Shown: in pieces, positions 47,230 to 58,132 of the stretch | How positions within the stretch are numbered: the first letter of the stretch is position 1 | How the letters are laid out: every line of letters begins with the position of its first letter | DNA from: Alisma plantago-aquatica | Taxonomy: Eukaryota; Streptophyta; Magnoliopsida; Alismatales; Alismataceae | Length of the DNA: 64,000 nucleotides | Reading direction: 5' to 3' | Assembly: GCA_963693085.1 (NCBI GenBank) | Contig: OY856411.1 | Span: 1,348,790,050 to 1,348,854,049, forward strand | Position numbers and translations under genes: made by a program | Notes under the pieces: generated by a model | Databases searched by the model: none | Seen by the model: only the letters and a program-made list of their open reading frames with translations | Told to the model about the DNA's origin: nothing

Positions 47230-47963
47230 CTTAACAGCTCAACCATGGCCAATCAAAAGACAAGCTATGAATGTGGGCAGCTACAAGATAGATCTTGGGT
47301 TGGTGGTATTGGTCAAATCACATGCTTTTCATGGCCACAACAGTAAAGACCTGATGACGCATATCAACAATTTTGTGGAAAGCTACGATATGGTAAAGAT
47401 TGACCAAGTGCCGATGACTTTGATATATCTGAATCTCTTCCCGTCATCACCGGCAGACAACACTAAGTCGTGGTTATACAATCTAACACCTGAGTCAGTG
47501 AAACATGGGAGGGGATGACAACCACTTTCTTTGAGCATTATTTCCCACCACATAAGACAAATGAGCTGGTTAGAAAGATATACAACTTCAAGCAGTAGGT
47601 AGAGGAATCTTACTCTGAAGTATGGAAGTGGTTCCAGAATATGTTGCGGAAGGTCTCTCATCATGGGATTGATTTGTATGGTCAGGTAAAGATTTTTTAT
47701 TATGGGAAACATCAAGGGGAGAGGAATACACTTGATAGTGTAGGAATAAGCTTCTTCCTCAACAACAAGTCATCTAGGTGTCATGAGATACTGGAGAATA
47801 TGACTAAAAACCTATCCTATAGAGAAGAAAGTGAACAACCAACGACCATTAAAATTGTTGGGGAGTCTAAGGTGATTATAGTATTGAATGAGACATTGGA
47901 CTTGATTGTGAAGAAATTATGTCAGAAGCATGGAAACTCTCATGGAGGAGAAGAAGAAGAGTG
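47230..47963 (+). pseudogene. Athila gag
   Basis: The first frame (47267-47518) reads FHGHNSKDLMTHINNFVESY, then VPMTLIYLNLFPSSPADNTK and SWLYNLTPESV, the pattern of Athila Gag. A frameshift near 47510 moves the reading to TTFFEHYFPPHKTNELVRKI. After a stop near 47598, a third stretch runs 47641-47963 (KVSHHGIDLYGQVKIFYYG). It ends in a glutamate-rich tail. No zinc knuckle is visible. The upstream leader (46850-47230) is proline-rich in one frame, but its start codon is not clear. Confidence 0.75.
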
Positions 47964-48580
47964 AATGTTCACGAGGCAACAAAAAATTCCTAGAGGAAGG
48001 ATCCCAAGTTTTCCTAGAAGGACCCTAATAATTTTCAGCTGGACCCAACACAAGCACAACATCAAGGAAATGCACAACAACATGAAAGGGGCATTCAAGA
48101 TAGACGACATCGAGGACATGTTAGATAAGTTGGTCAACCAGAATGAAGTGCTCATTTTCTAGATTGATAGGGAACTACAAAAACAGGAGCACAGATTCAT
48201 AGTATAGAGACTTAGATCTCCCATATAGCAACAAAAGTGGCTTCTTTGACAAAACCTGGTCAGTAGGGGTTCCCAAGAAATACTAATATACCATCTGGAA
48301 ATCAAAGTCAAGGTAGTGTTGCTTAACAATGAAAAGAAAGTGTGTAATGACAAATAGATTGTCCCTGAAGCAAAGGATTCCGCATGTGACACAGGGTCGA
48401 TAGTGATTGCTGATACATCTGAGCCAGATATTGTAGTAGAGGACAAGATGACTGATGATGAAACTCATGATCCAGAGGAGACAAGAAAGATGGTGTATGT
48501 TCCACCTCAACAAAGGAAAGTGGTGACTCTCGTTCCTTTCTCGAATAGCTTGAAGGCAAAGAAAGTTTACTAGTAGTTTT
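47964..48580 (+). pseudogene. Athila gag-protease linker
   Basis: This region encodes low-complexity, charged sequence in several broken frames. Near the end it has VYVPPQQRKVVTLVPFSNSL, which in this family comes shortly before the protease. The minus-strand open frames here have no match and are treated as chance. Confidence 0.5.
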
Positions 48581-49200
48581 AGAAGTTTCTAGATATCTTT
48601 ATAAATCTTCATGTCAACATTCCACTAATAGATGTAATTGAACATTTCCCTTCCTATGTAAAATTTCTGAAGGACATAATCAATAAGAAGAGGAGAATAG
48701 TTGATTCAGATGTAGTGGTATTAAAGGAACATGTTAGTACTTTCATTTTGGGAACATTGCCACCAAAATGGCAAGATCTGAGTCTGCTTCAACATATCAT
48801 ACTTCATCAGGAAGACAAGATTTGGGGAAGCTTTATGTGATTCAGGGACAAATATCAATCTTATGCCCTTGACTACCTTCAAGAAGTTGGGTCTTGAAAA
48901 ATCCAAAAGGAGAAATATGACCATACAACTAGCAGACAACTCAGTGGTCAGGCCATATGGTATCTGTGAGGATGTTCTTGTCAAGGTGGACATATTTGTA
49001 TTTCCAGTAGATTTTGCGATAATGGAGATGCATAATGACCACGACAATGAATTTATACTTGGGAGGCCATTTCAATCCACAACTGGCATGATACTCGCGA
49101 TGGGCAGAGGAAGATTGACACTGGAGATCAAAGATAAGAGTTTTGAAATCAAGATGCTCGAGTCCACAAAGATGACTGAGGAGAAGGCGTAGTGTCACAT
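48581..49200 (+). pseudogene. Athila protease region
   Basis: KFLDIFINLHVNIPLIDVIE and SYVKFLKDIINKKRRI (48581-48720) match the conserved Athila block before protease. The aspartic protease follows with ALCDSGTNINLMPL; the catalytic Asp-Ser-Gly (48839-48847) is intact. Further on come KKLGLEKSKRRNMTIQLAD, EDVLVKVDIFVFPVDFAIM and EFILGRPF up to 49190. A one-base frame change and a stop lie between the first block and the protease. This is one of the better preserved parts of the element. Confidence 0.8.
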
Positions 49201-49955
49201 GTTGCAACAGGTCCAGGGAAAGATGTCTTTATTTCTTGGGAGGCCATTCCTAGACATGTTTCATGTGATAACATAGGTTCACAAAGACATACTAGCAGTG
49301 GACATCTTGGAGAATACAAAGGAATTTTCATGCAGTTCAATATCCAAATGATGAAGAGGAGGAACATTTCCCAACAACAATTGACAAGTTAGTTTCTTCT
49401 GCTCTTGTGCAAGCATATGCACATGTTCCTTTGGAGGCATGTCTAATGAATTTGGTGGACGACTATACCCGATGCTATTATTTAGAGGAGTGTGTCTTAT
49501 TTCTTAAGGCATTACCGTGTTACTACACCAAACACTTTGAGGACCTAGGACCACCTCCTCCACCATTGGTCCCATTGTTGCTGAGTCCTCCAGATCTAGA
49601 GTTGAAGCCATTGCCATCACACTTGAAGTACATTTTATTGGCAGTAGAAGAGAAGCTTCTAGTCATCATCTCATCTTCATTGAGCATTCGAGAAGAGGAG
49701 AAACTGCTAGTGTTTTGAGAAACCATTTGGCAACATTTGAAAGGTATGTAGCAGACATTAAAGGGATTTCCCCTAGTTTTTGGCAGTACAAGATCATACT
49801 AGAAGAAGGAGCAAAGCCTATAGTGCAACCTCAGTGACAACTCAATCCAATCATGATTGAGGTAGTAAAGAAAGAGGTAGTAAAACTTTTATCTGCATGT
49901 ATAATTTATTCTATCTCTAGCTCTAACTGGGTTAGTCCCACCCAGGTGGTTCCTT
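49200..49955 (+). pseudogene. Athila RT, N-terminal part
   Basis: 49400-49720 in broken frames has LKYILLAVEEKLLVIISSSL. 49720-49948 has RYVADIKGISPSFWQYKIIL, EEGAKPIVQPQ, LNPIMIEVVKKEVVKLLSA and WVSPTQVVP. These are the conserved residues leading into Athila RT. The reading stops at VVP because LINE-B is inserted there and resumes at 54758 with KGGMT. Stops include one after IVQPQ. Confidence 0.8.
49949..49955 (+). repeat. LINE-B target-site duplication, left copy
   Basis: GTTCCTT, repeated at 54751-54757. It overlaps the start of the T-run that is the LINE's A-tail, so its true length could be slightly different. Confidence 0.7.
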
Positions 49956-50209
49956 TTTTTTTAGTAAAAGGCATGGCATATATTAAATAACACATCAAAG
50001 CAAGAAAACACCTGCTTATGTGAGTTCCGTACAAGATGTTAAAATAACGTAAACTGAAATAAAAGTTAACTTTTGTGCCTAGTTGAGATAAAGCAAAGTT
50101 CTGATGAAGTGGGGGAGGCACCCCTTAACAAGCCTCTAGAATACATTTAAGCTGAAGATCCCAAGTTGTTGAAAAAGCATCCTCCCGGAAGTGTAATCAA
50201 AGTTGTTGC

Positions 50210-51110
50210 AGGACTATACTGACCCCTGTTTCATCATCAACCATAGCTTTGAGATCGCACAAAAATTTTGCTTCTGATTCACCTTCATCAGATTCATCAT
50301 GACTTCCTTCAACTTGGCTACCTGCATTTTGTTAGAATGTGAAGATCTGCATCTATCTGTGATATAATATTTTGTTTCAATTTTTTGTTGTTGTTGAAGA
50401 TTTTGTTGTTTCTTTCTTTCCAGAGATTCCAACTGATAGTGGTGAAAATGTCACTACTTTTGAAGTTTTTGAAGTGTCTTTTTGGTGTGATTTGTGATGG
50501 GAAAGTTTCTTCCTTGAGTTCAGGAATGTATTTTCATGTGTAGTGTGAGAAGATGTTTTGTGAAAAGATACACTTGAAGAAGATTTGATCAACTGAATCT
50601 ATGCTTTTTTCGCAAAGTGAGCATCTGAAAGGACCAATGAAGCCCTTTTTTGTAAGGTTTTCACCTGTGAGCAATTTGTCATGTAGTAAAAGCCAAAGGA
50701 ATTTTTTTAATTTTTGTGGCCATTTCTGTTTTCAGATTTTTGTGGTGGGTGGGACAAAACCTCTGTAGGAAAGGTAGGTGTAGGCTTGCTTAACCGAGTA
50801 TATGCTACCCCATTTCCATGTTATGTTGTTTGAGGTATTATTTTCCAAGGAGAATTTTAGATTTTGGATTTCATCTTGATTAAGCTGCATGTGAATGCAT
50901 CTTTTAAGAGAATTTGATCAGTTACTGGTGATAAGGAGGAGAGCTTTGTCAATTTTCATGTTGAGCAATCTATTTGGGATAGTCCAGGTTGGTCTAAGAT
51001 TGATGACAGAGTTGTTTTCAAACCAAGGATCGAACCAGAAAGAGATATTTAGGTGAGAGTGTGGGGGAGTGTTAATGATTTGTGTGATTTTTTGGATATT
51101 TTTGTTGATC
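50210..51110 (-). pseudogene. LINE-B ORF2 C-terminus with zf-RVT-like domain
   Basis: After the long RT frame ends near 51110, the C-terminal region continues in a changed frame. Near 50640-50590 it reads CPFRC-LCEK with SIDSVDQIFFKC, the Cys/Cys/His/Cys pattern of the zinc-binding domain at the end of plant L1 ORF2. A basic stretch with TTISWNLWKERNNKIF and KQNIISQI follows to about 50300. A frameshift or two separates this from the RT. It would aid RNA or target binding. Confidence 0.65.
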
Positions 51111-52957
51111 TATTTCCAAAGAGGGGAAGCAAATTTTTTTGGGAGAGGATGCCAGGGAGGGGAATGTTGGTAGTATTGGAATTTGATGAGATGTGTCCAT
51201 ATTTTTGGTTTGTTTTGTAACAAACTATTGATGATTTTTGTAATGAGACAGAAGGCGTGAGTTTCAATGTTTATGATGCCCCAACCTCCCTGATCAAAAG
51301 GAGCAGATATAGTTTTCCAATTGACAAAGTGGTAGTGCTTCCCGGATTTATCCGAATTGTGGAAGTTATTCCAAAGAAAGTTTCTCCTTATTTTGTCTAG
51401 AATAGTTTTTGTTTTTGAGGGAAGAGGGATGCAGCTCAGGAAGTGTGTAGTAATAGGAGTGATGACACTGTTTAGCAGTGTGAGTCTTCTAGAAAGATTT
51501 AAGAAGTTATTTGTCCAATTTGAGAGTTTTGAGTTTATTTTTGAAATAATCGGGGTCCAGATAGAATTTGTTATGTTGTATGGTGTAATAGAGAGACCAA
51601 GGTACTTGATTGGAAAATCTTCAGTCTTACATCTTAAGAGGTCTCTATAATGCTCCAAAGAAGGTTGATTTATGTGAACCCCAAATATGGAAGATTTATG
51701 CAAATTTATTTTGAGGCCAGAGATATATGGAAAAATACCGAGGATTCTGAAAATATTCAGAATTGATGAGTCATCCGGGGAGGAGAAGATAATAGTGTCA
51801 TCAACAAATTGAATGATATTTTCCTTGCAATCCCTAGGAGAGCTGATAAGACCATTTTGTTTACCCAGTTGAATCATGCGGGAAAGAGTAGTTGTGATGA
51901 TGATGAAAAGATAAGGGGAGAGTGGGTCACCTTGTCTGAGTCCATTTGTGTTGTGGAAATAACCAAAGGGGACACCATTTATGATAGTTGAAAAATGGTT
52001 AGTGGAAATGCAAGCATGAATCCAGCTAACCCATTTGTCAGGAAAACCAAAACATGTGAGTGTTTTCATTAAGCAATTCCAATTGAAAAAATCAAAAGCT
52101 TTTTCAAAATCTAATTTGATTGCCAGAAGGGGAGTTTTGTTTTTGTGGCATAGATATATAGTTTCGTTAACCATCAAATAGGCATCTTGGATACTTCTAT
52201 TTTTTAGGAAGGCAGATTGGTTGAGAGGGATGATCTCATCCAAGTGTGGTTTGATCCTATTTGCTAGTGTTTTTGCAATTATTTTGTATGAGGTGTTTAT
52301 AAGGCTGATGGGTCGGAAAAGGGATATGTGGTCAGGTTGACTCGTCTTTTTTATTAGAGTTATAAAAGTTTTATTTATGAATTTGATGATATTTTGAGGG
52401 TTTGAACTAGCATGGAAGGAAGTCAGAAAGGCAAAGAAGTCTTTTTTGTAGTGTTCCCAGTTTTCCAGGTAGAATTCAGTGTTGAGTCCATCTGGTCCAG
52501 GAGATTTGTTGAGACCTAAGTCAGAAATGGCTGCATCCAATTCTATAAGGGAAAAAGATTTTATAAGATCTTGTGGGTTTTTTATGTTTTTTTGACAAAT
52601 AGTGGTCCAAGATAAGTCATTTAGGCAGGAGGGGTTGTGGTTGTTATTGAAGATATTTTTGAAATGGTTTGTTATGTGAGTAGAGATGGATAGTTTGTGA
52701 GAGGTGTGTCTTCCATTTATTGTTAGATGGGTTATGGCATTTTGTCAAAAATTTTGGTTACAAATTTTATGAAAGAATTTTGTGTTTTTGTCTCCTTCCT
52801 TAGCCCAAGAAATTTTGGCCCTTTGTCTCCATATTGTGTCAATACAATTATTTATGTAGTCCAGTTCGGCTTTTATGGAAAGTACAAGGGCTGGGTCGGT
52901 AGTTGGGTCCTTATCCACAAAAAGGCATTGTTCTTCAAGATTTTTTTTGTGATTCAA
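51110..52957 (-). pseudogene. LINE-B ORF2 reverse transcriptase
   Basis: One frame runs from 52957 to 51110 with a single in-frame TGA near 52745. Before it come EEQCLFVDKD and WAKEGDKNTKFFHKICN. After it, the 476-codon open stretch (52540-51110) has LNKSPGPDGLNTEFY, FRPISLINTSYKIIAKTLAN, LNQSAFLKNRSIQDAY, KLDFEKAFDFFNW (catalytic Asp), GLRQGDPLSPYLF, the active site QFVDDTIIF, GLKINLHKSS and PIKYLGL. Active-site aspartates are present. FVDD rather than the more usual FADD is within L1 variation. The stop could be a CGA-to-TGA change. Apart from it, the RT is intact. Confidence 0.9.
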
Positions 52958-53852
52958 ATAATTTTTTTGGATTTTGAAGTTTCCATTTTTTGATATGTGT
53001 TTTAATGTTTTTGGTGTTGTTTAGGATGTGTAATCCTAAGTTTTCTGTTTGAGAGTCAGCAAGATTCCAATGTTCTAAACAGGAGCTGGAGAAGTTGTTT
53101 ATAGAGAGCCAGTTGTTTTCAAATTTGAAAGGCCTCTTGCCCCATGAGATAGATTTTGTGTCAAGGATAAGAGGGAAGTGATCCGAAATGGTTCCGTGGG
53201 AGATATGAACCGATGAGAGAGGGTGTTTGTCTTCCCATATGTTTGAGCAAATGAAGTGGTCAAGTCTGGCATAAGTCTGGTTTCTAGACCAGGTGAAGGA
53301 TGCATTTGATGGTTTGATGTCGATTAAAGAATGGTTAGTAAGCATCTTCCTGAAATTTTTATCAGCGGCAGACATAGTTTGAGGGGAAGGGGTGGAGTTG
53401 AGTCTATCTGAGATTTGAGTGATCAAGTTTAAATCTCCACCCAAAACCCAGGATGACGAGTAATGTTTTGTAATGAGATGGTTTAGTTCAGCTAAATAGG
53501 TGGATTTGTCATGCCCTGGTTCCCCATACACTCCAGAGAAAGACCAGAGATATCCATCGGAAAGATTTTTGAAATCAATGGTAATTGAAAAATCAAGGAT
53601 GGAGGTGTTTTGTGAAGCTAGACACTGATTGTTGAAACCAACTAAGAGGCCACTTTTGAAGCCCTCAGGAGGTAATTGGACCCAGTCAGTGATTCTATTA
53701 CCCCCTATTATTTTGAGAGCAAAAGGTGACAGATAGGTTTTTGTTTCTTGGATAGTAATCAGGTCGATTTTATATTTGTAGATGTGTGCACATATTTTTT
53801 TGTGTCTATTGAGGTTTGCAACTCCACAGATGTTCCAAGATGAGATAATCAT
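52935..53852 (-). pseudogene. LINE-B ORF2 endonuclease (APE-like)
   Basis: 305 codons from ATG at 53852. It starts MIISSWNICGVANLNRHKKI, the usual start of plant L1 ORF2. Landmarks are LITIQETKT (catalytic Glu), WSFSGVYGEPG, WVLGGDLNLI (Asp/Asn pair), SFTWSRN, ARLDHFICS and HGTISDHFPLIL (Asp-His). All key APE-type residues I expect are visible. The frame ends at 52935, where the downstream RT frame should continue. The switch falls in A-runs at about 52940-52975, so a one-base indel in a homopolymer is the likely cause. Confidence 0.9.
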
Positions 53853-53911
53853 TTTACTGTGAAGTCCAGACAGAGAGAAGGATAAACTTGGGTGAGTACA
53901 ATCTAAAAAAA

Positions 53912-54577
53912 TTAGAAGGTCAAAGATATAGTCTCGGAGGGAATGACCCTTTTATTTGACCAACCCATAAAGGATTCTATGTTATCAAGTGTTTTATGTG
54001 CTTTTTCTTCATCTTCTAGTTGGATGCCTATTTTGTTTGCAAATGAAGTAAAGTTGTTTATGTTTGACCATGAGGCTAGATCTTCAATTGAATCGAATTC
54101 TTTATTTTTGTCCTTTGATGGGGGAGTAGATGATAAAGAATGAGTAGATGTAAAGTCACTATGTGAACATGAAGAAAAGTTTGGAGAAATACCTGGCTTA
54201 GTCCTGTTGACGATGATATTATTTTTTGAATCTTTGTGATTTGGCTTCATGATCTTCTGGAGGTAGCTGGAAGTAGGCCTTTGTTGAGGGCTCTCCTGTT
54301 CCGAACTCTGCAAAGAATTGTCATCCTTATGCTGAGATGAGTTTTGTTCTATAATTGCTAGATGTTTTTGGTTTTGTGAGGGGTAACTCTCCTTTGTCGA
54401 GGTAGGAGAAGGGAAGGTGGAACCTCTATGTATGTATGTGTTTTCATGCAGAGAAGGTTCAGATGATCTGGTTCTTTTTTTTGCTTGTGTGGAGGTATGG
54501 GTTGTCAGAAGGGGTGGAGTTTTTCGGATCCAAACATGGTTTCGATCGCTCGATGTCCTGGAATGCACGATAGACAT
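53912..54577 (-). CDS. LINE-B ORF1 fragment, Ser/Thr-rich
   Basis: An open frame of 221 codons lies just upstream of ORF2, where L1 ORF1 belongs. It is rich in Ser, Thr, Lys and Gln, with no RRM-like or CCHC motif visible. The C-terminal part (SIEDLASWSNINNFTSFANK and IGIQLEDEEKAHKTL) looks folded. The frame can be extended upstream to about 54715, where RIDESIYNIKLS reads in frame, so the ATG at 54577 may be internal. I assign it by position; the sequence itself does not identify the function. Truncation of the N-terminus is likely. Confidence 0.55.
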   Translation of the reverse strand: MSIVHSRTSSDRNHVWIRKTPPLLTTHTSTQAKKRTRSSEPSLHENTYIHRGSTFPSPTSTKESYPSQNQKHLAIIEQNSSQHKDDNSLQSSEQESPQQRPTSSYLQKIMKPNHKDSKNNIIVNRTKPGISPNFSSCSHSDFTSTHSLSSTPPSKDKNKEFDSIEDLASWSNINNFTSFANKIGIQLEDEEKAHKTLDNIESFMGWSNKRVIPSETISLTF

Positions 54578-54750
54578 TTTTTCTTTATTTGGGCTGAGCC
54601 ACGAGGAAGGATGTTTTGAGAGGTCAGAGAAGGCAATGCAGTTTTTGGAGGGATGTTCAGCTGATAGTTTGATGTTATAGATGGATTCGTCAATTCTAAT
54701 GTTGATGGTAGGGGGTAATGAGATAGCAGCTTTTACGATTCAGCTAGTGA

Positions 54751-54757
54751 GTTCCTT
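54751..54757 (+). repeat. LINE-B target-site duplication, right copy
   Basis: GTTCCTT; Athila RT reading resumes directly after it. Confidence 0.7.
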
Positions 54758-55897
54758 AGAAAGGGGGAATGACAATCACAACTAATTCAGATAGTGAGTT
54801 GATTTCAACTAGGTTAGTGACTGGGTGGTGAGTATGTATCAAATATCGGCGTTTGAACATTGCCACTTTGAAATTCCATTTTCGATTCCCCTTTATCAAT
54901 CAGATTCTTGCGTGGCTCACTAGGCGCTCTCACTTTTGTTTTCTTGGTGGTTATTCATGATACAACCAGATTTCTATCAAGCCACAAGACCAAGAGATGT
55001 CCACCTTCACTTGTCCTTATGGCACTTTTGCATATTGTCGAATGCCTTTCGGTCTTTCTAATGCACCGAATACCTTTCAGAGATGCATGCTTGCCATTTT
55101 TTCTGATATTGTGGAGCGATGTATGGAGGTATTTATGGATGGTTTTTCAGTTTACGGAGAATCATTTGATGATTGCCTTGGCAATCTCGATAATATTTTG
55201 TAAATTTGCAGAGACTCTCACCTGGTTTTGAACTGGAAAAAATGTCACATGATGGTGAGTGAGGGGGTTGTTTTGGGACACAAGGTGTCTAATAATGGAA
55301 TAGAGGTTGACCCGGTTAAAATAGAAGTCATCTCCAAGCTACCTCCACCATCATCAGTGAAGGGAGTGAGGATCTTTTTAGGACATGCCAGATTTTGTTG
55401 ATGGTTTATCAAAGATTTTTCAAAAATCGCCAAGCCGCTCTCAGAGTTGTTGGCAAACGACGTTGAATTTCATTTCAACGAGCGATGGTTGAAGGTGTTT
55501 GAGGTGTTGAAGGAGAAAGTGGCCTCCACACCTATTATATAGACTCCAGATTGGAGCCAACCCTTAAATTTGATGTGTGATACATAAGATTATGCAGTAG
55601 GGGTTGTTCAAGGCCAATGCCAAGACAAGGTTCCCCCCATCATCTATTATGCGTCTAAGACCTTAAATGATGCCCAATTAAACTACACAACCATAGAAAA
55701 AGAGTTATTGGCGGTAGTTTTCACTTTTGTGAAATTTCATCAATATTTGATAGGGGCTAAGGTCATTGTGTGGATGGACCATGAGGCAATCAAATACTTG
55801 TTACATAAGAAGGATGCCAAGCATAGGTTGGTTAGGTGGATTTTGCTGCTATAGGAATTTGATATTGAAATCAAAGATAAAGCAGGCACCAAGAATG
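54751..55897 (+). pseudogene. Athila RT C-terminal part and RNase H
   Basis: It resumes with KGGMT, then TRLVTGWWVCIKYRRLN, STFTCPYGTFAYCRMPFGLS (54997 onward), NAPNTFQRCMLAIFSDIVER and FMDGFSVYGESFDDCLGNL. In the active-site motif FMDG, the second Asp of FMDD is now Gly (55135-55146). After a stop at 55201 come traces of [48 protein letters not shown] and [16 protein letters not shown], which are RNase H motifs. It ends at EIKDKAGTKNV, where the copia insertion begins. Confidence 0.85.
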
Positions 55898-56452
55898 TGT
55901 AGGGTTTTAGGGGAGGTAGAGAAGGCAGTAGAAACAAAAATTTTCCTCCCCAAACCCAGAACAAGGAAACGCGTCAACGTCTATACAATAGGAAAGGATG
56001 GTTTGTGGAATCATACCTTGTCCCGAGGCTTGCTCAGAGACAATACCTCGTGGCTTGCATGGTCTTCACCTTCAATCTTGGACGGTGTCTGTGCAGCTCC
56101 TGGTCGCGCCGGGACTGACAACTCCTGGTCTCACCGGGACTGTCGGGATTGACAGTTGTCCTCCAAGTGGCAGAAATCTCCCATCTCTGAAGTAGTCCAC
56201 ACGGACCACCTAGAACTCCAATCTCCTTGTCTCACAAGGAATTGGAAGGAGTCGCACCCTCCTGTCAGTGTACTAGTCACTGACACACTCTCCTGCCACC
56301 AGTCGCTTTCTACAGTTATCTTTCCCTTGTTGTGCCTCCCTTATCGGGTAGCACTTGCTCGGGCTCTCTCGGTTGCCAAAACTAGAGAGAACGACAAATT
56401 TACAGAGCAACTGGTTGCACTGTTTTGTTCTTTGAGAAGAACCCAATACCCC

Positions 56453-56466
56453 TATATATATATATG
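56453..56466 (-). promoter_or_regulatory. TATA box of copia LTR
   Basis: A TA-repeat between CCCC and GAGGGTC. The corresponding run in the 5' LTR is at 63337-63348. It is the only strong TATA candidate in either LTR. Confidence 0.5.
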
Positions 56467-56565
56467 AGGGTCATGGGACATGGTTCTCTATCCCGGGCAA
56501 TGCGGGACTAAAGCAGGAGTAGAAGGGTTCGAGATTTTCCACAAAAACAACCAACTGCGCAACCT

Positions 56566-56935
56566 GAATCGATCGTTTCATTTCTGAAACGGTCGGTTGG
56601 GGATCTGAGTCGGTCGGTTGACACCTCAACTGATCGGTTGGGACCCATGAAATGGTCGGTTCACTTCTGAACTGGTCAGTTCGTGGTCCTGGTCAGTTCC
56701 CGATTGACTTTTCATCTTTTGTTTCTAATTGGTATCAAATACCAATCCTTGTTCCAATCCAATTGGGCGAGTGAAACGAAAGGAAATTTCTCACCAATCC
56801 TACTTTCCCAACTTGCTCAGTTGCATCAGTTGAATTGATCGTTTCAACACTTGAAGCAATCATTTCACCCTTTCCATGAGCCGATCGACTTACTACCTGA
56901 GTCGATCGGTTCACCAAGCTGAGCCGATCGGTTGG
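56566..56935 (-). repeat. Phased ACCGATCGGT-type palindrome array in copia 3' LTR
   Basis: Block 1 sites start near 56566, 56587, 56608, 56628, 56650 and 56670. Block 2 sites start near 56832, 56853, 56878, 56898 and 56919. Each is a version of AACCGATCGGTT, with T or G changes mainly at CpG. Spacing is 20-22 bp in block 1 and 20-25 bp in block 2. The 5' LTR has the same array at 63452-63575 and 63715-63837, with one extra unit in the second block. Confidence 0.8.
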
Positions 56936-58119
56936 GAGTGCAGATTGTGCAGAAATAGTCAATTACAGTTTCAATCAATCTGATACTCCAATCAATGTGT
57001 TCAACACCTTGAACATTATGATATTATCAATTAATTGAGTGTTTAATTGAACTACTAAACTCCTTTAGTAATCAATCTAAACATTGTTTGTGGACTAAAC
57101 TCCTCTTCCAGGTTAAATCCTATGGGTGTGACCCTACAGGTCTATTTCACATTGGCAGTGAAAGTCCATAACACTTATGACTTCACAAGTAAAGAGCGGT
57201 GCCTAGTCATACATCAGTGCTACCCAAGTGAAATAGAAAGTTGGAGAACAACTTTCAATCCTACAATCCGTGAATGGTGTTACAGTGAATGTATAATTCC
57301 TTTGTCACTGATATCCCGAATGAACTCGAGGCATGGAACAGTCATCCTGTCAAAGTTCATTCACTTTCTTGATCTCGGAGTAGATTGGAAGAGATATGTT
57401 ATGACATCAGTATCACTTACTGATTCACACATGCGTGCACGCCTTTCTCAATCCTACTCATCAAGTGGCCATGGATATCAAACTCCCTCAGGAGGGACAA
57501 ATCCCATATCTATCACTCACCCCTCAAAAGCCCCATGTGTCAAAGCCACCCAATCATCACCTTTATAACAACCCATGTTTCAAGACTACGTTTGATGATG
57601 TCAAAGTGTGCCCAACGACATGTGTTGAGTGTAGTGATTTCAGGTTAAAGAATCACACTCACCACCATCACTGTGAGTATTGAATGTGACTACCATGTCA
57701 TGGTTCCATGTGTCAAACTCACGGTGGGTCTGTTCAGTACACTTGTTCTCTAACAAGTACCTATGTGTTTGGTTTGATATCTCTATATCATGACTAATGA
57801 GATTCTGTCATCAACCAACACCACAATCTAGTCTTGTGTGTCATTGCTGTCTATCTACCTTCCACAATGACATCCGACTAGGGACATAATTAAGAATGTA
57901 CAAACTCTTAGCATTCGTATGATCTCATCGTTCAGGTCCTCAACCTGAAAGCATACTTCATTGAGTACTGTCATTCTCTAGACATTCAATATGTTCTATC
58001 ACTATCTCATATGACTAAACCAGACAGAATTGGAAGCTTTCCTTTGATGTTTATCAAATCAATCTTAATGTATCCCACCAATCATCCCATGATTAGATCT
58101 CAGGGCATACATACCAACA

Positions 58120-58132
58120 GACTCCCACTTGC
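58120..58132 (-). other. Polypurine tract of copia element
   Basis: On the minus strand GCAAGTGGGAGTC lies directly before TGTTGG. This is a typical copia AAGTGGGAG tract and fixes the 3' LTR edge. Confidence 0.75.

Larger units (their letters stand above)
49956..54750 (-). mobile_element. LINE-B: L1-type LINE, nearly complete
   Basis: A 4.8-kb minus-strand LINE is inserted in the Athila RT gene. It has an A-tail (T-run 49954-49962 on the plus strand), a 3' untranslated region (about 49963-50200), ORF2 with endonuclease, RT and zinc-binding regions (53852 to about 50210) and part of ORF1 (54577-53912). GTTCCTT flanks it. Plant L1 elements are usually longer at the 5' end, so it is probably 5'-truncated within ORF1. 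It has few lesions and is one of the youngest insertions in the window. Confidence 0.9.
55898..58119 (-). repeat. Copia element 3' LTR
   Basis: 2222 bp, minus-strand start TGTTGGTATG at 58119, end CCCTACA at 55898. The tRNA-proximal 1.2 kb matches 62786-64000. It holds a TATATATATA run (56453-56466) and two blocks of CG-rich palindromes spaced about 21 bp (56566-56685, 56832-56935). The minus-strand open frames here have no protein match. Confidence 0.85.

Noticed and set aside
56735..57683. Open frames in the copia LTR (both strands), some duplicated in 62882-63799
   Set aside because: Duplicated because the LTRs are duplicated; no protein similarity, and the frames differ in length between the two LTRs.
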